Below are positions 17,522 through 25,787 of a stretch of DNA of 43,430 nucleotides, one piece after another. The DNA comes from Gammaproteobacteria bacterium (GTDB taxonomy: Bacteria > Pseudomonadota > Gammaproteobacteria > Pseudomonadales > Pseudomonadaceae). A model generated the notes under the pieces. It ran no database searches and was not told the origin of the DNA. It saw only the letters and a list, made by a program, of their open reading frames with translations. The first letter of the stretch is position 1. Every line of letters begins with the position of its first letter. The position numbers and the translations under genes were made by a program. Where the stretch lies: contig JAHJYA010000134.1 in assembly GCA_018826895.1 (NCBI GenBank), positions 1-43,430 of the forward strand, given 5' to 3'.

Positions 17522-18096
17522 CCGATCTAACTCAAAAAGGCTTCTCACTTATCGAGTTAATGATCGCCATACTAATAAGCACCCTACTAATACTGGGTGT
17601 TACCGAGCTTTTCTCTCGTACATCAGCCGCCGACAGGGACAACACCGAACTGGCGCGCATGCAAGAGAGCGGTCGACTAGCCTTAGAAGTAATTGGCCAA
17701 GATGCACGTCGAGCGGGCTACCAAGGATGTACTTTATCAAACACTGAAACACCGTTCCCCGGCGGCGGCACCCTACCAAACGACGCAGCATCAAGCACAG
17801 CAGCCAACACTGTGACTTTTCGCTACGCCACACCAGGCAGTGGCTGCGGTACGACAGCGCTCAACTTTGAGCCAGCTATCGTCTATACAAGCGGCCAAGA
17901 CCGCATTATACGCCGAAATAACGACCCCATACTAGACAACGCAACTATGGCCGTGGCGTTTATCCCTGCAGGCGATATAAATCTAGCCAAAGCAATCAAC
18001 ATACAAGTAACTATTTCAGATTCTCGCCAGGGTAATGACCGCCTAAATGATCGCGTCTTCAGCGCTACTTACGAGCTACGGAACCGCATGCAATGA
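17518..18096 (+). CDS. pilW: PilW minor pilin
   Basis: 192 residues. Prepilin signal with cleavage G8|F9 and E13, then LMIAILISTLLILGVTELF; next RLALEVIGQDARRAGYQGC, the PilW/GspJ-type block (EVIGQDARRAGY). It is shorter than the P. aeruginosa protein as I remember it (about 270 residues), so parts of the globular domain are reduced or divergent. It has ATGA overlaps at both ends, with pilV and pilX. Confidence 0.9.
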   Translation: MTDLTQKGFSLIELMIAILISTLLILGVTELFSRTSAADRDNTELARMQESGRLALEVIGQDARRAGYQGCTLSNTETPFPGGGTLPNDAASSTAANTVTFRYATPGSGCGTTALNFEPAIVYTSGQDRIIRRNNDPILDNATMAVAFIPAGDINLAKAINIQVTISDSRQGNDRLNDRVFSATYELRNRMQ

Positions 18097-18530
18097 GAAC
18101 TCAAAAAAAACAACAGGGCGTTGTTCTACTCATCAGCCTAATGCTTCTACTTATGCTCACGATTATCGCGATAACTGCCGCCTCCCAGTCGAATCTACAA
18201 CTACGAATATCATCCAACAGCGAACAGCGAAACGCCGCGTTTCAAGCAGCAGAAAGTGGCCTGCAGCGCTGGATAAATGCATATTTCAGCGGACCTGACA
18301 ACACTAATTTCCCACCCCCTATAGAAATACCTGAAGAGCTCGGCGATACCGAGCGATTCAAAGTCGAGGTTATCTCGGCAGGACCCTGCCCAGGTATAAG
18401 CCTGAGAATATCAGCAAACTGCTTTGACATCAGAAGCACTGGAGAAACTTGCAACTCGGATAACGAGTGCACCAGCCGCGCAATACACCGCCAAGGTGGG
18501 CAGTGGCGTCAGTTCAGTCTTAATAACTAG
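18093..18530 (+). CDS. pilX: PilX minor pilin
   Basis: 145 residues. Basic leader ending G9|V10, then VVLLISLMLLLMLTIIAIT. The usual Glu at mature position 5 is replaced by Ile14, as in PilX/GspK proteins that sit at the tip of the pilus. The QRNAAFQAAESGLQ block after the helix is the family hallmark. Two or more disulfides are possible (GPCPG, NCFD, TCNSDNECTS). It is shorter than in P. aeruginosa. The start overlaps pilW (ATGA). A 59-bp gap follows before pilY1, with AGGA 6 nt before the pilY1 ATG. Confidence 0.9.
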   Translation: MRTQKKQQGVVLLISLMLLLMLTIIAITAASQSNLQLRISSNSEQRNAAFQAAESGLQRWINAYFSGPDNTNFPPPIEIPEELGDTERFKVEVISAGPCPGISLRISANCFDIRSTGETCNSDNECTSRAIHRQGGQWRQFSLNN

Positions 18531-18589
18531 CTACCTCACTGCAGTTTCCTAGAATTTCTTTTTTGGTCCACTAAGGCCAAGGAACGATA

Positions 18590-21500
18590 ATGAAAAATAC
18601 ACACCACCTTCGCACAGTACTCACTTCATGCCTGGCCGCAACAGTACTTCTGCAAAGCTCTATCAGCTTTGCCGACGACACCGAAATCTTCTTCGGCGGC
18701 CCAAGTGCGAGCGAGGGTATAAAGCCCAACGTGCTTTTTATTCTAGATAACTCTGGCTCCATGGCTTGGCGTCTTGACCGAGACTCGACCCCCACACAAA
18801 CATCGCATGGCCCCAGCCGTATCAGCGTGCTGAAAGAATCTTTCAATGACATTATTAGCAATACAAACAACATCAACGTCGGTGTAATGGCACTGAACCC
18901 ACGATCAGACTATGGGAATACCCGACTGGTCTACCCTGTAGAGAATATAGATGGGCCCGTCGGTATCGCTGCAGCAACACCAGAAATCATTATTTCGGCA
19001 GATGATGCTAGCCGCCAGGGGAGTAGCACAAGCATTGATTCACCAACGCTTGTCATGGGTCATATTAACAACCATCCTGGAAACACCATAATACGAGATT
19101 TAGGAAGCACTAGCAGTTACTCCAACAACAACTCATCCTACTATTTAAAAGGCAACTATAGCTGTTCAGTAAAAATTAGCACTGCGCGCGACTATTGCGA
19201 CACAGGCGCTAAAACACAACTGAATGCACGCAGTAGCAACGCTGGACAGACTGGCATATTTTTATTTCGCAATCTAAACATACCCGCCAATGCGACCATT
19301 GTTTCGGCAACGCTAACACTGACCCCCGTTAACACACAGTCAGCGGGAAACCGTCCAGCCCTTAACATTAAACTCGAAAACACTAAAACCCCCTCAGCGA
19401 TCAATGATGCAACGCTAATAAACGACCGTGACTTTTCGATAAGCAAAGACTTTAATAGCGCAAGCCTACCGACATGGACCGCCAACACATCATTTTCCAT
19501 TGATGTTAAAACCAACTTGCTGGACAACCTCAAAGCCCGAGCCCCTGTAGCTGATCCAATAGCTGATCTCGTCCTGCAAATTCGCTCAACGACAAACCGA
19601 GACTACAACTACTACGTTGGTGACCATGCACAAGCCCCGGTCCTAAATGTCGTTTATAGCGGCGGCACCAATACATCGCGTGCAGCCGGCCTACGCTTTC
19701 AAAACGTTGCCGTACCTCAAGGAGCTACGATTACCTCCGCTCGTATCGATTTTGTACCTGCCGGCTCGGATGATCGACCCGTCACCTTTGCAGTCAGCGC
19801 CCAGGCAGCCGGGGATGCTACAGCTTTCAGCGCAACTGAAGACTTTACCAGTCGTACCAAAACCTCATCAGTGAACTGGGCAGCCGCCGAATGGCGAACG
19901 GAAAATCCTCCCGCCTATGTAGAAGGCCCAAGCGTTATCCAACAAGCGCAAGAAGTGGTAAGCAACAGCAGTTGGTGCGGCAATAATTCCATGGCATTTT
20001 TTTTGCAACCTACGACAGGTGATGGTAGTAGAACAACATATAGCGTAGATGGCTCACCTTTAAAGCCTGTTTTAAAAATCACTTATGAGGGCGGCGAAAA
20101 TGGTTGCCTGCGCCCTGTTTTGGAAGCTCGTGTTACAGCCCCAAAAAATGATGCCCGGCAATATAACCTAGAATCATGCACTTGGTGGGGTCAATGCTCT
20201 ACAAGCCAAGCCGTGGTAGTCAACGAAGAAGCTATTACCCTAGGTAGCAATACCACTCACATCGGCGCTCGATACGAAAATCTTCCTATTATTCGAGGTG
20301 CTCAAGTCGTTGACGCTCAAGTCATTGTACGCCGTAGCGGAACCAGCGGCAGCGCTAACGTCACAGTGCATGTAGAGGACACTGGCAACTCAAGCGAATT
20401 ATTGACTAATAACAACAATCTCGGTTCGCGTGCAGTGAGTACTGGTACAGCCTGTACGCTGAGTGGAGAAGAAAGTATCTGTAGCGGTACTGCTTTAACA
20501 AGTGCATTACAAACGGTATTTGCAAAAAGCGGCAACGGTACAAACGGTTGGAATGATGGAAACGCACTCTCCATTATATTGAAGCCAACTGCAAATAGCG
20601 GCTACAGTGCTGTGGCCTATGAAAGCAGCCCTGCAGAATCAATCCAACTGCGCCTAAAACTGGACACAGGCGGTATGGGTAAAAACTTCCGCACTGTCCG
20701 CACGCATGTTAATAGCCTTGTGCAAGGCATGAATGCAAGCGGAGGTACACCTATTGTCCCCGCGCTGTATGACGGTGCACGCTATCTATCGGAAAAATAT
20801 CATAGTGGCAGCAGCCCCAGCCCGATGGCCAGTTCTTGCCAGGCAACCCACCTCGTTCTCCTAACCGATGGCAAGCCTGAGGGTAGCTCTAACGAGGCGA
20901 CTAATGGTATTGCAAGCCTGGCAGGTAGCTGTAGCTCTAGCGGACTAGGTTTCGCCGATGAGCGCTGTGCGCGTGAGTTGGTACGCTGGATGGCCAACAC
21001 AGATCAATCCAGCTTCGACGGCGACAACTATATTCTCACGCATACCGTAGGCTTCGCGCTTGATGCTCGAGGAGCTACCGAAGCAGCGCAAATTAAGACC
21101 TTCCTTGCCGACCTTGCGCGGGAAGGCGGAGGGGGATTCTATTCAGCCGAGAATGCCTCATCGCTGTCCAAAGCGTTTGACCAGATTCTCCAACAAGTGC
21201 TGGCAACCGATACTACATTCGTCAGCGCCAGCGCTCCTGTTAACACCTTCAACCGTCAGGACAACAAGGATGAGCTGTACTTCTCCTTATTCCGCCCCTC
21301 CGTCACTGACCGCTGGATTGGCAACCTTAAGCGTTATGGCATGGCGACGAGCAATGGCGCGGCTTATATCGTCGACCGCGATGGCTTACCTGCAATTGAT
21401 ACCAATACAGGATTTTTCCGGTCAGATGCCCGTAGCTGGTGGTCTGCCAGCAACGATGGAAGCAACGTCGCTGCTGGCGGTGCCGCATCGCGCCTTCCGA

Positions 21501-23218
21501 CACCCAACAGTCGGAATCTTCTGACCAACGTTTCCACCAACACCGCACTGACCGCAATCACCGCAGCAAACGCTGAACTCACTAGTGCCAAGCTCGGTGC
21601 CGCAAATGCTACTGAACGTGAAAACCTGATTACCTTTATCCGAGGATATGACCCTAACGACCCCTCGGTTGAGCGCAAGTCACTAGGGGATCCAATCCAT
21701 GCCACCCCAAGCATGGTGACCTACGCATGTAACAACTCTACAAATGGCGTCTGCACCGACGAGAAACAAAGTGTGATCTTCGGCACAAACGAAGGCTTTG
21801 TGCAAATGTTCGATGCGGCGACAGGCGTTGAGCAATTTGCTTTTATGCCAAGCACACTACTACCGAATATCAAGCGCCTACGTGCCAACGCGGCAATTGG
21901 TACAAATACCCACATGTACGGAATGGATAATACCGTTGTTGTATGGGCCAACGATGCAAACAAAAATGGCGTCATTACCAATAATGGCACAGCTGAAAAT
22001 GGTGAATTCGTTTATGCCTACGCCACAATGGGGCGCGGAGGAAGGGATATCTATGCTTTAGACATCACCAACCCCACTTCACCTAGTTTGCTGTGGCAGA
22101 TCAACGGAGGTTCTGGAAACTTCGCTCGACTTGGACAAACCTGGTCTGCTCCAGTAAAGACAAAAATAAAAGTAGGAGCTACGATTACCGACGTATTAGT
22201 TTTCGGTGGCGGTTATGATCCAGATCAAGACAGTGCGACTGTCCGAACCGCTGATAATCAGGGCAATGATCTCTTTATCGTCAACGCCAAAACCGGGGCC
22301 CTAATCTGGTCAGCCTCTAGCGCTGGAATCGGTGGAATGGACTACAGCATCCCTAGCGGCGTTAATGTCATCAGCCTACAAACAAATGAACAAGGGCAGT
22401 TGACCACTGATCCAGATGGATTAGCAGGTCAAATATTTGTCGGCGACATGGGCGGACAAGTGTGGCGTTTCATTATGAAAAACGGCAGCAGCGATATAAC
22501 CGGCGGCGTTTTTGCTAGCGTGGCAGGCACAGACGTGGCAAGTGCGCGACGCTTCTATCATGAGCCTGAGCTCGCGCTGATTAACGTCAAGAACAAGGTC
22601 AACCTGACGGTCAATATCGGCTCTGGCTATCGTGGACATCCACTCAATAAGGTCATTGACGATCGCTTCTACTCTTTCCGCACAGAAGATCTTGGCGGCA
22701 CAAGCAGTACTAACAGCGTACTTACAGAAGCCGATCTTTACGACGCAACATCGTTAACACAGGCCACAGATGCCCAAAGGGAAGCGCTGCTTGCCAAAAG
22801 AGGCTGGTATATACAGCTTATTCCTGATGGTGAAAAGGTTCTCTCACGCCCGCTTGTCATTGCAGGCAATCTCTACTTCAATACATATGAGCCAAGGGCC
22901 AACCAAAACTCGTGCCAGGCGGCTACAGGCGTAACTCGAGCCTACCAGGTAAGTCTTCTAGACTCGACGGCACTGAGCACTACTCGATTTGTAGTTTCCA
23001 AAGGTAGCAGTCTACCTTCAAACCCACAGATCTACTGCAAAGGAAATAGCTGCTGGGTCTACAATGATCCTTCGCAGCTAGTTCCAAGCAATATTGATCC
23101 CGCCATTTGTGATGAGTCCCCCGATAAAGAAAAATGCCTCTGTGACAATAACCCTACATTGGCAGAGTGCAACTACATACCACAATCACCACGCAGTTAT
23201 TGGATTGATGAGGAGTAG
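18590..23218 (+). CDS. pilY1: PilY1-type pilus tip adhesin with split vWA domain
   Basis: 1542 residues, about 380 more than P. aeruginosa PilY1 as I recall it. Sec signal peptide (1-28, ending SFA). A von Willebrand A domain starts at about 46 with the metal-site motif DNSGSM (53-58), is interrupted after about residue 105, and resumes near 700 (GGTPIVPAL at 718-726, LLTDGKP at 757-763, HTVGF at 818-822). Three similar segments sit between: about 217-357, 365-500 and 556-691. Each opens with a RFQNVAVPQGATITSA-like strand pair and closes with a PVLKITYEGG-like strand. The C-terminal PilY1 region (about 880-1490) includes the beta-propeller (DPIHATPSMV, FGTNEGFVQMF, VGDMGGQVWRF). D1122-A-N-K-N-G-V resembles its calcium loop. 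The protein acts at the pilus tip with the minor pilins in adhesion and pilus priming. The Cys-rich tail (CDESPDKEKCLCDNN) is unusual. Confidence 0.93.
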   Translation: MKNTHHLRTVLTSCLAATVLLQSSISFADDTEIFFGGPSASEGIKPNVLFILDNSGSMAWRLDRDSTPTQTSHGPSRISVLKESFNDIISNTNNINVGVMALNPRSDYGNTRLVYPVENIDGPVGIAAATPEIIISADDASRQGSSTSIDSPTLVMGHINNHPGNTIIRDLGSTSSYSNNNSSYYLKGNYSCSVKISTARDYCDTGAKTQLNARSSNAGQTGIFLFRNLNIPANATIVSATLTLTPVNTQSAGNRPALNIKLENTKTPSAINDATLINDRDFSISKDFNSASLPTWTANTSFSIDVKTNLLDNLKARAPVADPIADLVLQIRSTTNRDYNYYVGDHAQAPVLNVVYSGGTNTSRAAGLRFQNVAVPQGATITSARIDFVPAGSDDRPVTFAVSAQAAGDATAFSATEDFTSRTKTSSVNWAAAEWRTENPPAYVEGPSVIQQAQEVVSNSSWCGNNSMAFFLQPTTGDGSRTTYSVDGSPLKPVLKITYEGGENGCLRPVLEARVTAPKNDARQYNLESCTWWGQCSTSQAVVVNEEAITLGSNTTHIGARYENLPIIRGAQVVDAQVIVRRSGTSGSANVTVHVEDTGNSSELLTNNNNLGSRAVSTGTACTLSGEESICSGTALTSALQTVFAKSGNGTNGWNDGNALSIILKPTANSGYSAVAYESSPAESIQLRLKLDTGGMGKNFRTVRTHVNSLVQGMNASGGTPIVPALYDGARYLSEKYHSGSSPSPMASSCQATHLVLLTDGKPEGSSNEATNGIASLAGSCSSSGLGFADERCARELVRWMANTDQSSFDGDNYILTHTVGFALDARGATEAAQIKTFLADLAREGGGGFYSAENASSLSKAFDQILQQVLATDTTFVSASAPVNTFNRQDNKDELYFSLFRPSVTDRWIGNLKRYGMATSNGAAYIVDRDGLPAIDTNTGFFRSDARSWWSASNDGSNVAAGGAASRLPTPNSRNLLTNVSTNTALTAITAANAELTSAKLGAANATERENLITFIRGYDPNDPSVERKSLGDPIHATPSMVTYACNNSTNGVCTDEKQSVIFGTNEGFVQMFDAATGVEQFAFMPSTLLPNIKRLRANAAIGTNTHMYGMDNTVVVWANDANKNGVITNNGTAENGEFVYAYATMGRGGRDIYALDITNPTSPSLLWQINGGSGNFARLGQTWSAPVKTKIKVGATITDVLVFGGGYDPDQDSATVRTADNQGNDLFIVNAKTGALIWSASSAGIGGMDYSIPSGVNVISLQTNEQGQLTTDPDGLAGQIFVGDMGGQVWRFIMKNGSSDITGGVFASVAGTDVASARRFYHEPELALINVKNKVNLTVNIGSGYRGHPLNKVIDDRFYSFRTEDLGGTSSTNSVLTEADLYDATSLTQATDAQREALLAKRGWYIQLIPDGEKVLSRPLVIAGNLYFNTYEPRANQNSCQAATGVTRAYQVSLLDSTALSTTRFVVSKGSSLPSNPQIYCKGNSCWVYNDPSQLVPSNIDPAICDESPDKEKCLCDNNPTLAECNYIPQSPRSYWIDEE

Positions 23219-23221
23219 CCC

Positions 23222-23590
23222 ATGAGGCAGGAGCAAGGTTTTACCCTGATAGAACTGATGATCACTATAGTGATCATCGGCATCCTCGCGGCTATCGCAA
23301 TACCGCAATACCGAGAGTACTTGGAGCGTGCTGCCTGCGAAGATGGCAAATCGCTCTTGACACAAGCTGGAGCGAATATGGAGCGCCAACGAGCGCAGAA
23401 TAACGGGGCTTATGATGCAGCAACCGCCATGCCCGCAAACACGGGGGAGTTTTCGATGGCAGCACCTGAAAACGTAACAGCTACCGCCTATTTACTGACA
23501 GCTAATGGGACAGGCGTTTTGCAGGGTTCATTAACCCTGACAGCAGCAAATGCCCGAGGCGGCGACCTCGCAGGCCAGTGCAACTGGTAA
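23222..23590 (+). CDS. pilE: PilE minor pilin
   Basis: 122 residues. Short leader MRQEQG, cleavage G6|F7, E11 at mature position 5, then [19 protein letters not shown], a pilin of the major-subunit-like type (PilE). C38 and the near-terminal C120 could form the usual C-terminal disulfide loop. The ribosome-binding site GAGGAG lies inside the last codons of pilY1, 3 nt separate the two genes, and there is no pilY2 between them, unlike P. aeruginosa. It is the last gene of the operon; a terminator follows. Confidence 0.92.
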   Translation: MRQEQGFTLIELMITIVIIGILAAIAIPQYREYLERAACEDGKSLLTQAGANMERQRAQNNGAYDAATAMPANTGEFSMAAPENVTATAYLLTANGTGVLQGSLTLTAANARGGDLAGQCNW

Positions 23591-23606
23591 ACGGATTGTG
23601 CACAAC

Positions 23607-23636
23607 AAAAAGCCGGCTCAAGTGAGTCGGCTTTTT
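23607..23636. terminator. Bidirectional rho-independent terminator (pilE / ispH)
   Basis: AAAAAGCCGGCTCA, an AG loop, TGAGTCGGCTTTTT: a 14-bp stem with one G-T pair and T-runs on both strands. It lies 17 nt after the pilE stop and 24 nt after the ispH stop on the other strand. Confidence 0.93.
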
Positions 23637-23660
23637 CATTTCTACGAGCAGTCTTGGCTC

Positions 23661-24605
23661 TTACACCTGCTTAACCCGCAACTCCTTCGGCATCGAGAAC
23701 GTCACGTTCTCGGGCCTGCCATCCAGTTCGCTCTCCCCTTCCGCGCCCCAGTTGCGCAACTGGCTAACCACGCCGCGCACCAGCACTTCCGGTGCTGAGG
23801 CGCCGGCGGTGATCCCGATGCCCTGCACGCCGTCGAACCACTCCTGCTTGAGGTCTTGCGCACCGTCGATCAGGTAGGCGGGGGTGCCCATGCGCTCGGC
23901 CAGTTCGCGCAGGCGGTTGGAGTTGGAGCTATTGGGGCTGCCGACCACCAGCAGCACATCGCACTCGGCAGCGAGCTGTTTGACCGCGTCCTGGCGGTTT
24001 TGTGTGGCATAACAGATGTCGTCTTTGCGCGGGCCGCCGATGGCCGGAAACTTGGTGCGCAGAGCATCGATGACTTTGCTGGTGTCGTCCATGGACAAAG
24101 TGGTCTGGGTGACGAAGGCTAGCGCCTCGGAGTTGCGTACCTGCAACTCGGCTACATCTGCTTCGTCTTCCACCAAGTAGATAGCCCCGCCATTACTGGC
24201 GTCGTATTGGCCCATGGTGCCTTCGACCTCCGGGTGCCCGGCATGGCCAATCAGGATGCACTCGCGCCCTTCGCGGCTGTAGCGCACCACCTCCATATGC
24301 ACCTTGGTCACCAGCGGGCAGGTGGCGTCGAAGACCTTCAGGCCGCGCCGGTCGGCCTCGCTGCGCACGGCCTGGGAAACGCCATGGGCGCTGAAGATGA
24401 CGATGACATCATCCGGCACCTGGTCCAGCTCCTCGACAAAGACCGCGCCACGGGCGCGCAGGTCTTCGACCACGAACTTGTTGTGCACCACTTCATGACG
24501 CACGTAGATCGGTGGGCCGAATACTTCTAGGGCACGGTTGACGATCTCAATGGCACGATCCACGCCCGCACAGAAGCCACGGGGGTTGGCGAGTTTGATA
24601 TGCAT
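23661..24605 (-). CDS. ispH: 4-hydroxy-3-methylbut-2-enyl diphosphate reductase
   Basis: A 314-residue iron-sulfur enzyme, last step of the MEP isoprenoid pathway. The three cluster-binding cysteines are C12 (GFCAG), C96 (DATCP) and C198 ([10 protein letters not shown]), and the conserved E128 region (VEGTMGQ) and the SNSNRL block near the C-terminus are present. The start is the ATG at 24605 ([14 protein letters not shown]); a longer frame upstream has no family match. It is downstream of fkpB on the same strand but separated by 217 bp of structured sequence and a REP, so it may have its own promoter. Confidence 0.97.
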   Translation of the reverse strand: MHIKLANPRGFCAGVDRAIEIVNRALEVFGPPIYVRHEVVHNKFVVEDLRARGAVFVEELDQVPDDVIVIFSAHGVSQAVRSEADRRGLKVFDATCPLVTKVHMEVVRYSREGRECILIGHAGHPEVEGTMGQYDASNGGAIYLVEDEADVAELQVRNSEALAFVTQTTLSMDDTSKVIDALRTKFPAIGGPRKDDICYATQNRQDAVKQLAAECDVLLVVGSPNSSNSNRLRELAERMGTPAYLIDGAQDLKQEWFDGVQGIGITAGASAPEVLVRGVVSQLRNWGAEGESELDGRPENVTFSMPKELRVKQV

Positions 24606-24689
24606 AACGGTATCTCGGCGGTAAACCTTGCGGGCTAGTGTACGGCTCGGCCGCACGCACTGGGGAGGTGATTTATCGAGTCATCTGGA

Positions 24690-24747
24690 TGCAGCCGCCA
24701 TCGTTTTTGCGCTGATGATCTCAGCTACACATCAGTTGACGGCTGCA
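24690..24747. other. Nested inverted repeat between fkpB and ispH
   Basis: TGCAGCCG (24690-24697) pairs with CGGCTGCA (24740-24747), and inside it TGATG (24713-24717) pairs with CATCA (24731-24735). It lies 85 bp upstream of ispH, so it could be a leader structure of ispH, a weak transcript end for fkpB, or a small RNA. There is no poly-T run, so a standard terminator is unlikely. Confidence 0.35.
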
Positions 24748-24804
24748 GCCTTTATTAGGCTTTTGTATGCGTAGGCTTCTATGCGCGAACTTTTCGCGAC
24801 GGTA

Positions 24805-24826
24805 TCGCGAATAAATTCGCTCCTAC
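24805..24826 (-). repeat. REP, class A, overlapping the fkpB stop
   Basis: Reverse strand GTAGGAG plus GCGAATTTATTCGC. The TAG of the GTAG head is the stop codon of fkpB (24823-24825). A more diverged GTAGG unit on the forward strand at about 24771-24800 may be its partner. Confidence 0.75.
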
Positions 24827-25260
24827 AGCGCCTTGACCTCAATCACTTCAACATCGAACTGCAGCTGCTTACCCGCGAGCGGGTGATTGAAGTCGATGGT
24901 CACCTGACTGTCGTCGAAGGTTTTGACCACGCCCGGCAGTTCGGTGTTCGCCGCATCGTTGAAGATCACCAGCAAGCCTTCGGAGAGCTCCATGTCTTGG
25001 AACTGGCTGCGCGGCATGATCTGCACATTCTGCGGATTACCCTGGCCAAAACCCTGCTCGGGAGCAATCGGCAGGCTGCGCTTGTCGCCGGCCTTGAGGC
25101 CGAAGATGGCCTGTTCGAAACCCGGCAACAGGTTGCCATCACCGACTTTGAAGGTGGCGGGCTGCTTGTCGAACGTGCTGTCGACCACATCGCCGTTCTC
25201 GAGCTTGAGGGCGAAATGCAAGGTGACTTCCCTGTCCGGGCCAATGCGTACATCTGTCAT
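24823..25260 (-). CDS. fkpB: FKBP-type peptidyl-prolyl isomerase (SlpA family)
   Basis: 145 residues: FKBP core with the IF-domain insertion typical of SlpA/FkpB (FALKLENGDVVDSTF, LLPGFEQAIFGLKAGD, PEQGFGQGN, FNHPLAGKQLQFDVEV). It is a cytosolic chaperone and prolyl isomerase. Its ATG overlaps the lspA stop (ATGA, 25257-25260), so it is translated with lspA. The stop codon is supplied by a REP element. Confidence 0.94.
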   Translation of the reverse strand: MTDVRIGPDREVTLHFALKLENGDVVDSTFDKQPATFKVGDGNLLPGFEQAIFGLKAGDKRSLPIAPEQGFGQGNPQNVQIMPRSQFQDMELSEGLLVIFNDAANTELPGVVKTFDDSQVTIDFNHPLAGKQLQFDVEVIEVKAL

Positions 25261-25757
25261 GGAGTGACCTCGGCGGACTTGTTGCTTTTGAACATGTCCA
25301 GCGCCAGGAGGATGGCGCCGACGGTGATGGCTGAGTCAGCAATGTTGAACGCCGGGAAATACCAGCGGTTCTGCCAGTGGACTAGAATAAAGTCGACCAC
25401 ATGGCCGAACACCACGCGGTCTACCAGGTTGCCCAGCGCGCCGCCCAGCACCAATGCCAGGGCGACTGCCAGCCAGGTCTCTTCTGGTTTCAGGCGCTTG
25501 AGCCAGACCACCAGAATCACGCTAACCACAAGGGCGATGGCCGCGAAGAACCAGCGCTGCCAACCCGAGGCACCGGCCAGGAAGCTGAACGCAGCGCCGG
25601 TGTTATAGGCCAGGGTCCAGCTGAAGTAGTCCGGGATGATCACGATTTGCTGATACATGCTCAGGTTGTTGTCGAACCAGAACTTGGTGACCTGATCGAC
25701 CACGAACACCAGCAGGGTTAACCACAACCAACCGAGCTTGCCGAAACGCGCGCTCAT
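25257..25757 (-). CDS. lspA: Lipoprotein signal peptidase
   Basis: 166 residues with four membrane segments. The aspartic peptidase pair is D122 (VVDFI) and D141 (FNIADSAI), 19 residues apart as in E. coli (D124/D143); GNLVDR is also conserved. It cleaves the signal peptide of diacylglyceryl-prolipoproteins, which would include BamD in this window. It lies 30 nt after ileS and overlaps fkpB. Confidence 0.97.
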   Translation of the reverse strand: MSARFGKLGWLWLTLLVFVVDQVTKFWFDNNLSMYQQIVIIPDYFSWTLAYNTGAAFSFLAGASGWQRWFFAAIALVVSVILVVWLKRLKPEETWLAVALALVLGGALGNLVDRVVFGHVVDFILVHWQNRWYFPAFNIADSAITVGAILLALDMFKSNKSAEVTP

Positions 25758-25787
25758 GAGGGCATCTCCTGCACGAGAACCAGAGCC

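Noticed and set aside
18531..18589. Terminator between pilX and pilY1
   Set aside because: A T-run and a weak TTGG/CCAA stem are present, but the T-run lies before the stem rather than after it, so it does not read as a terminator in the operon direction.
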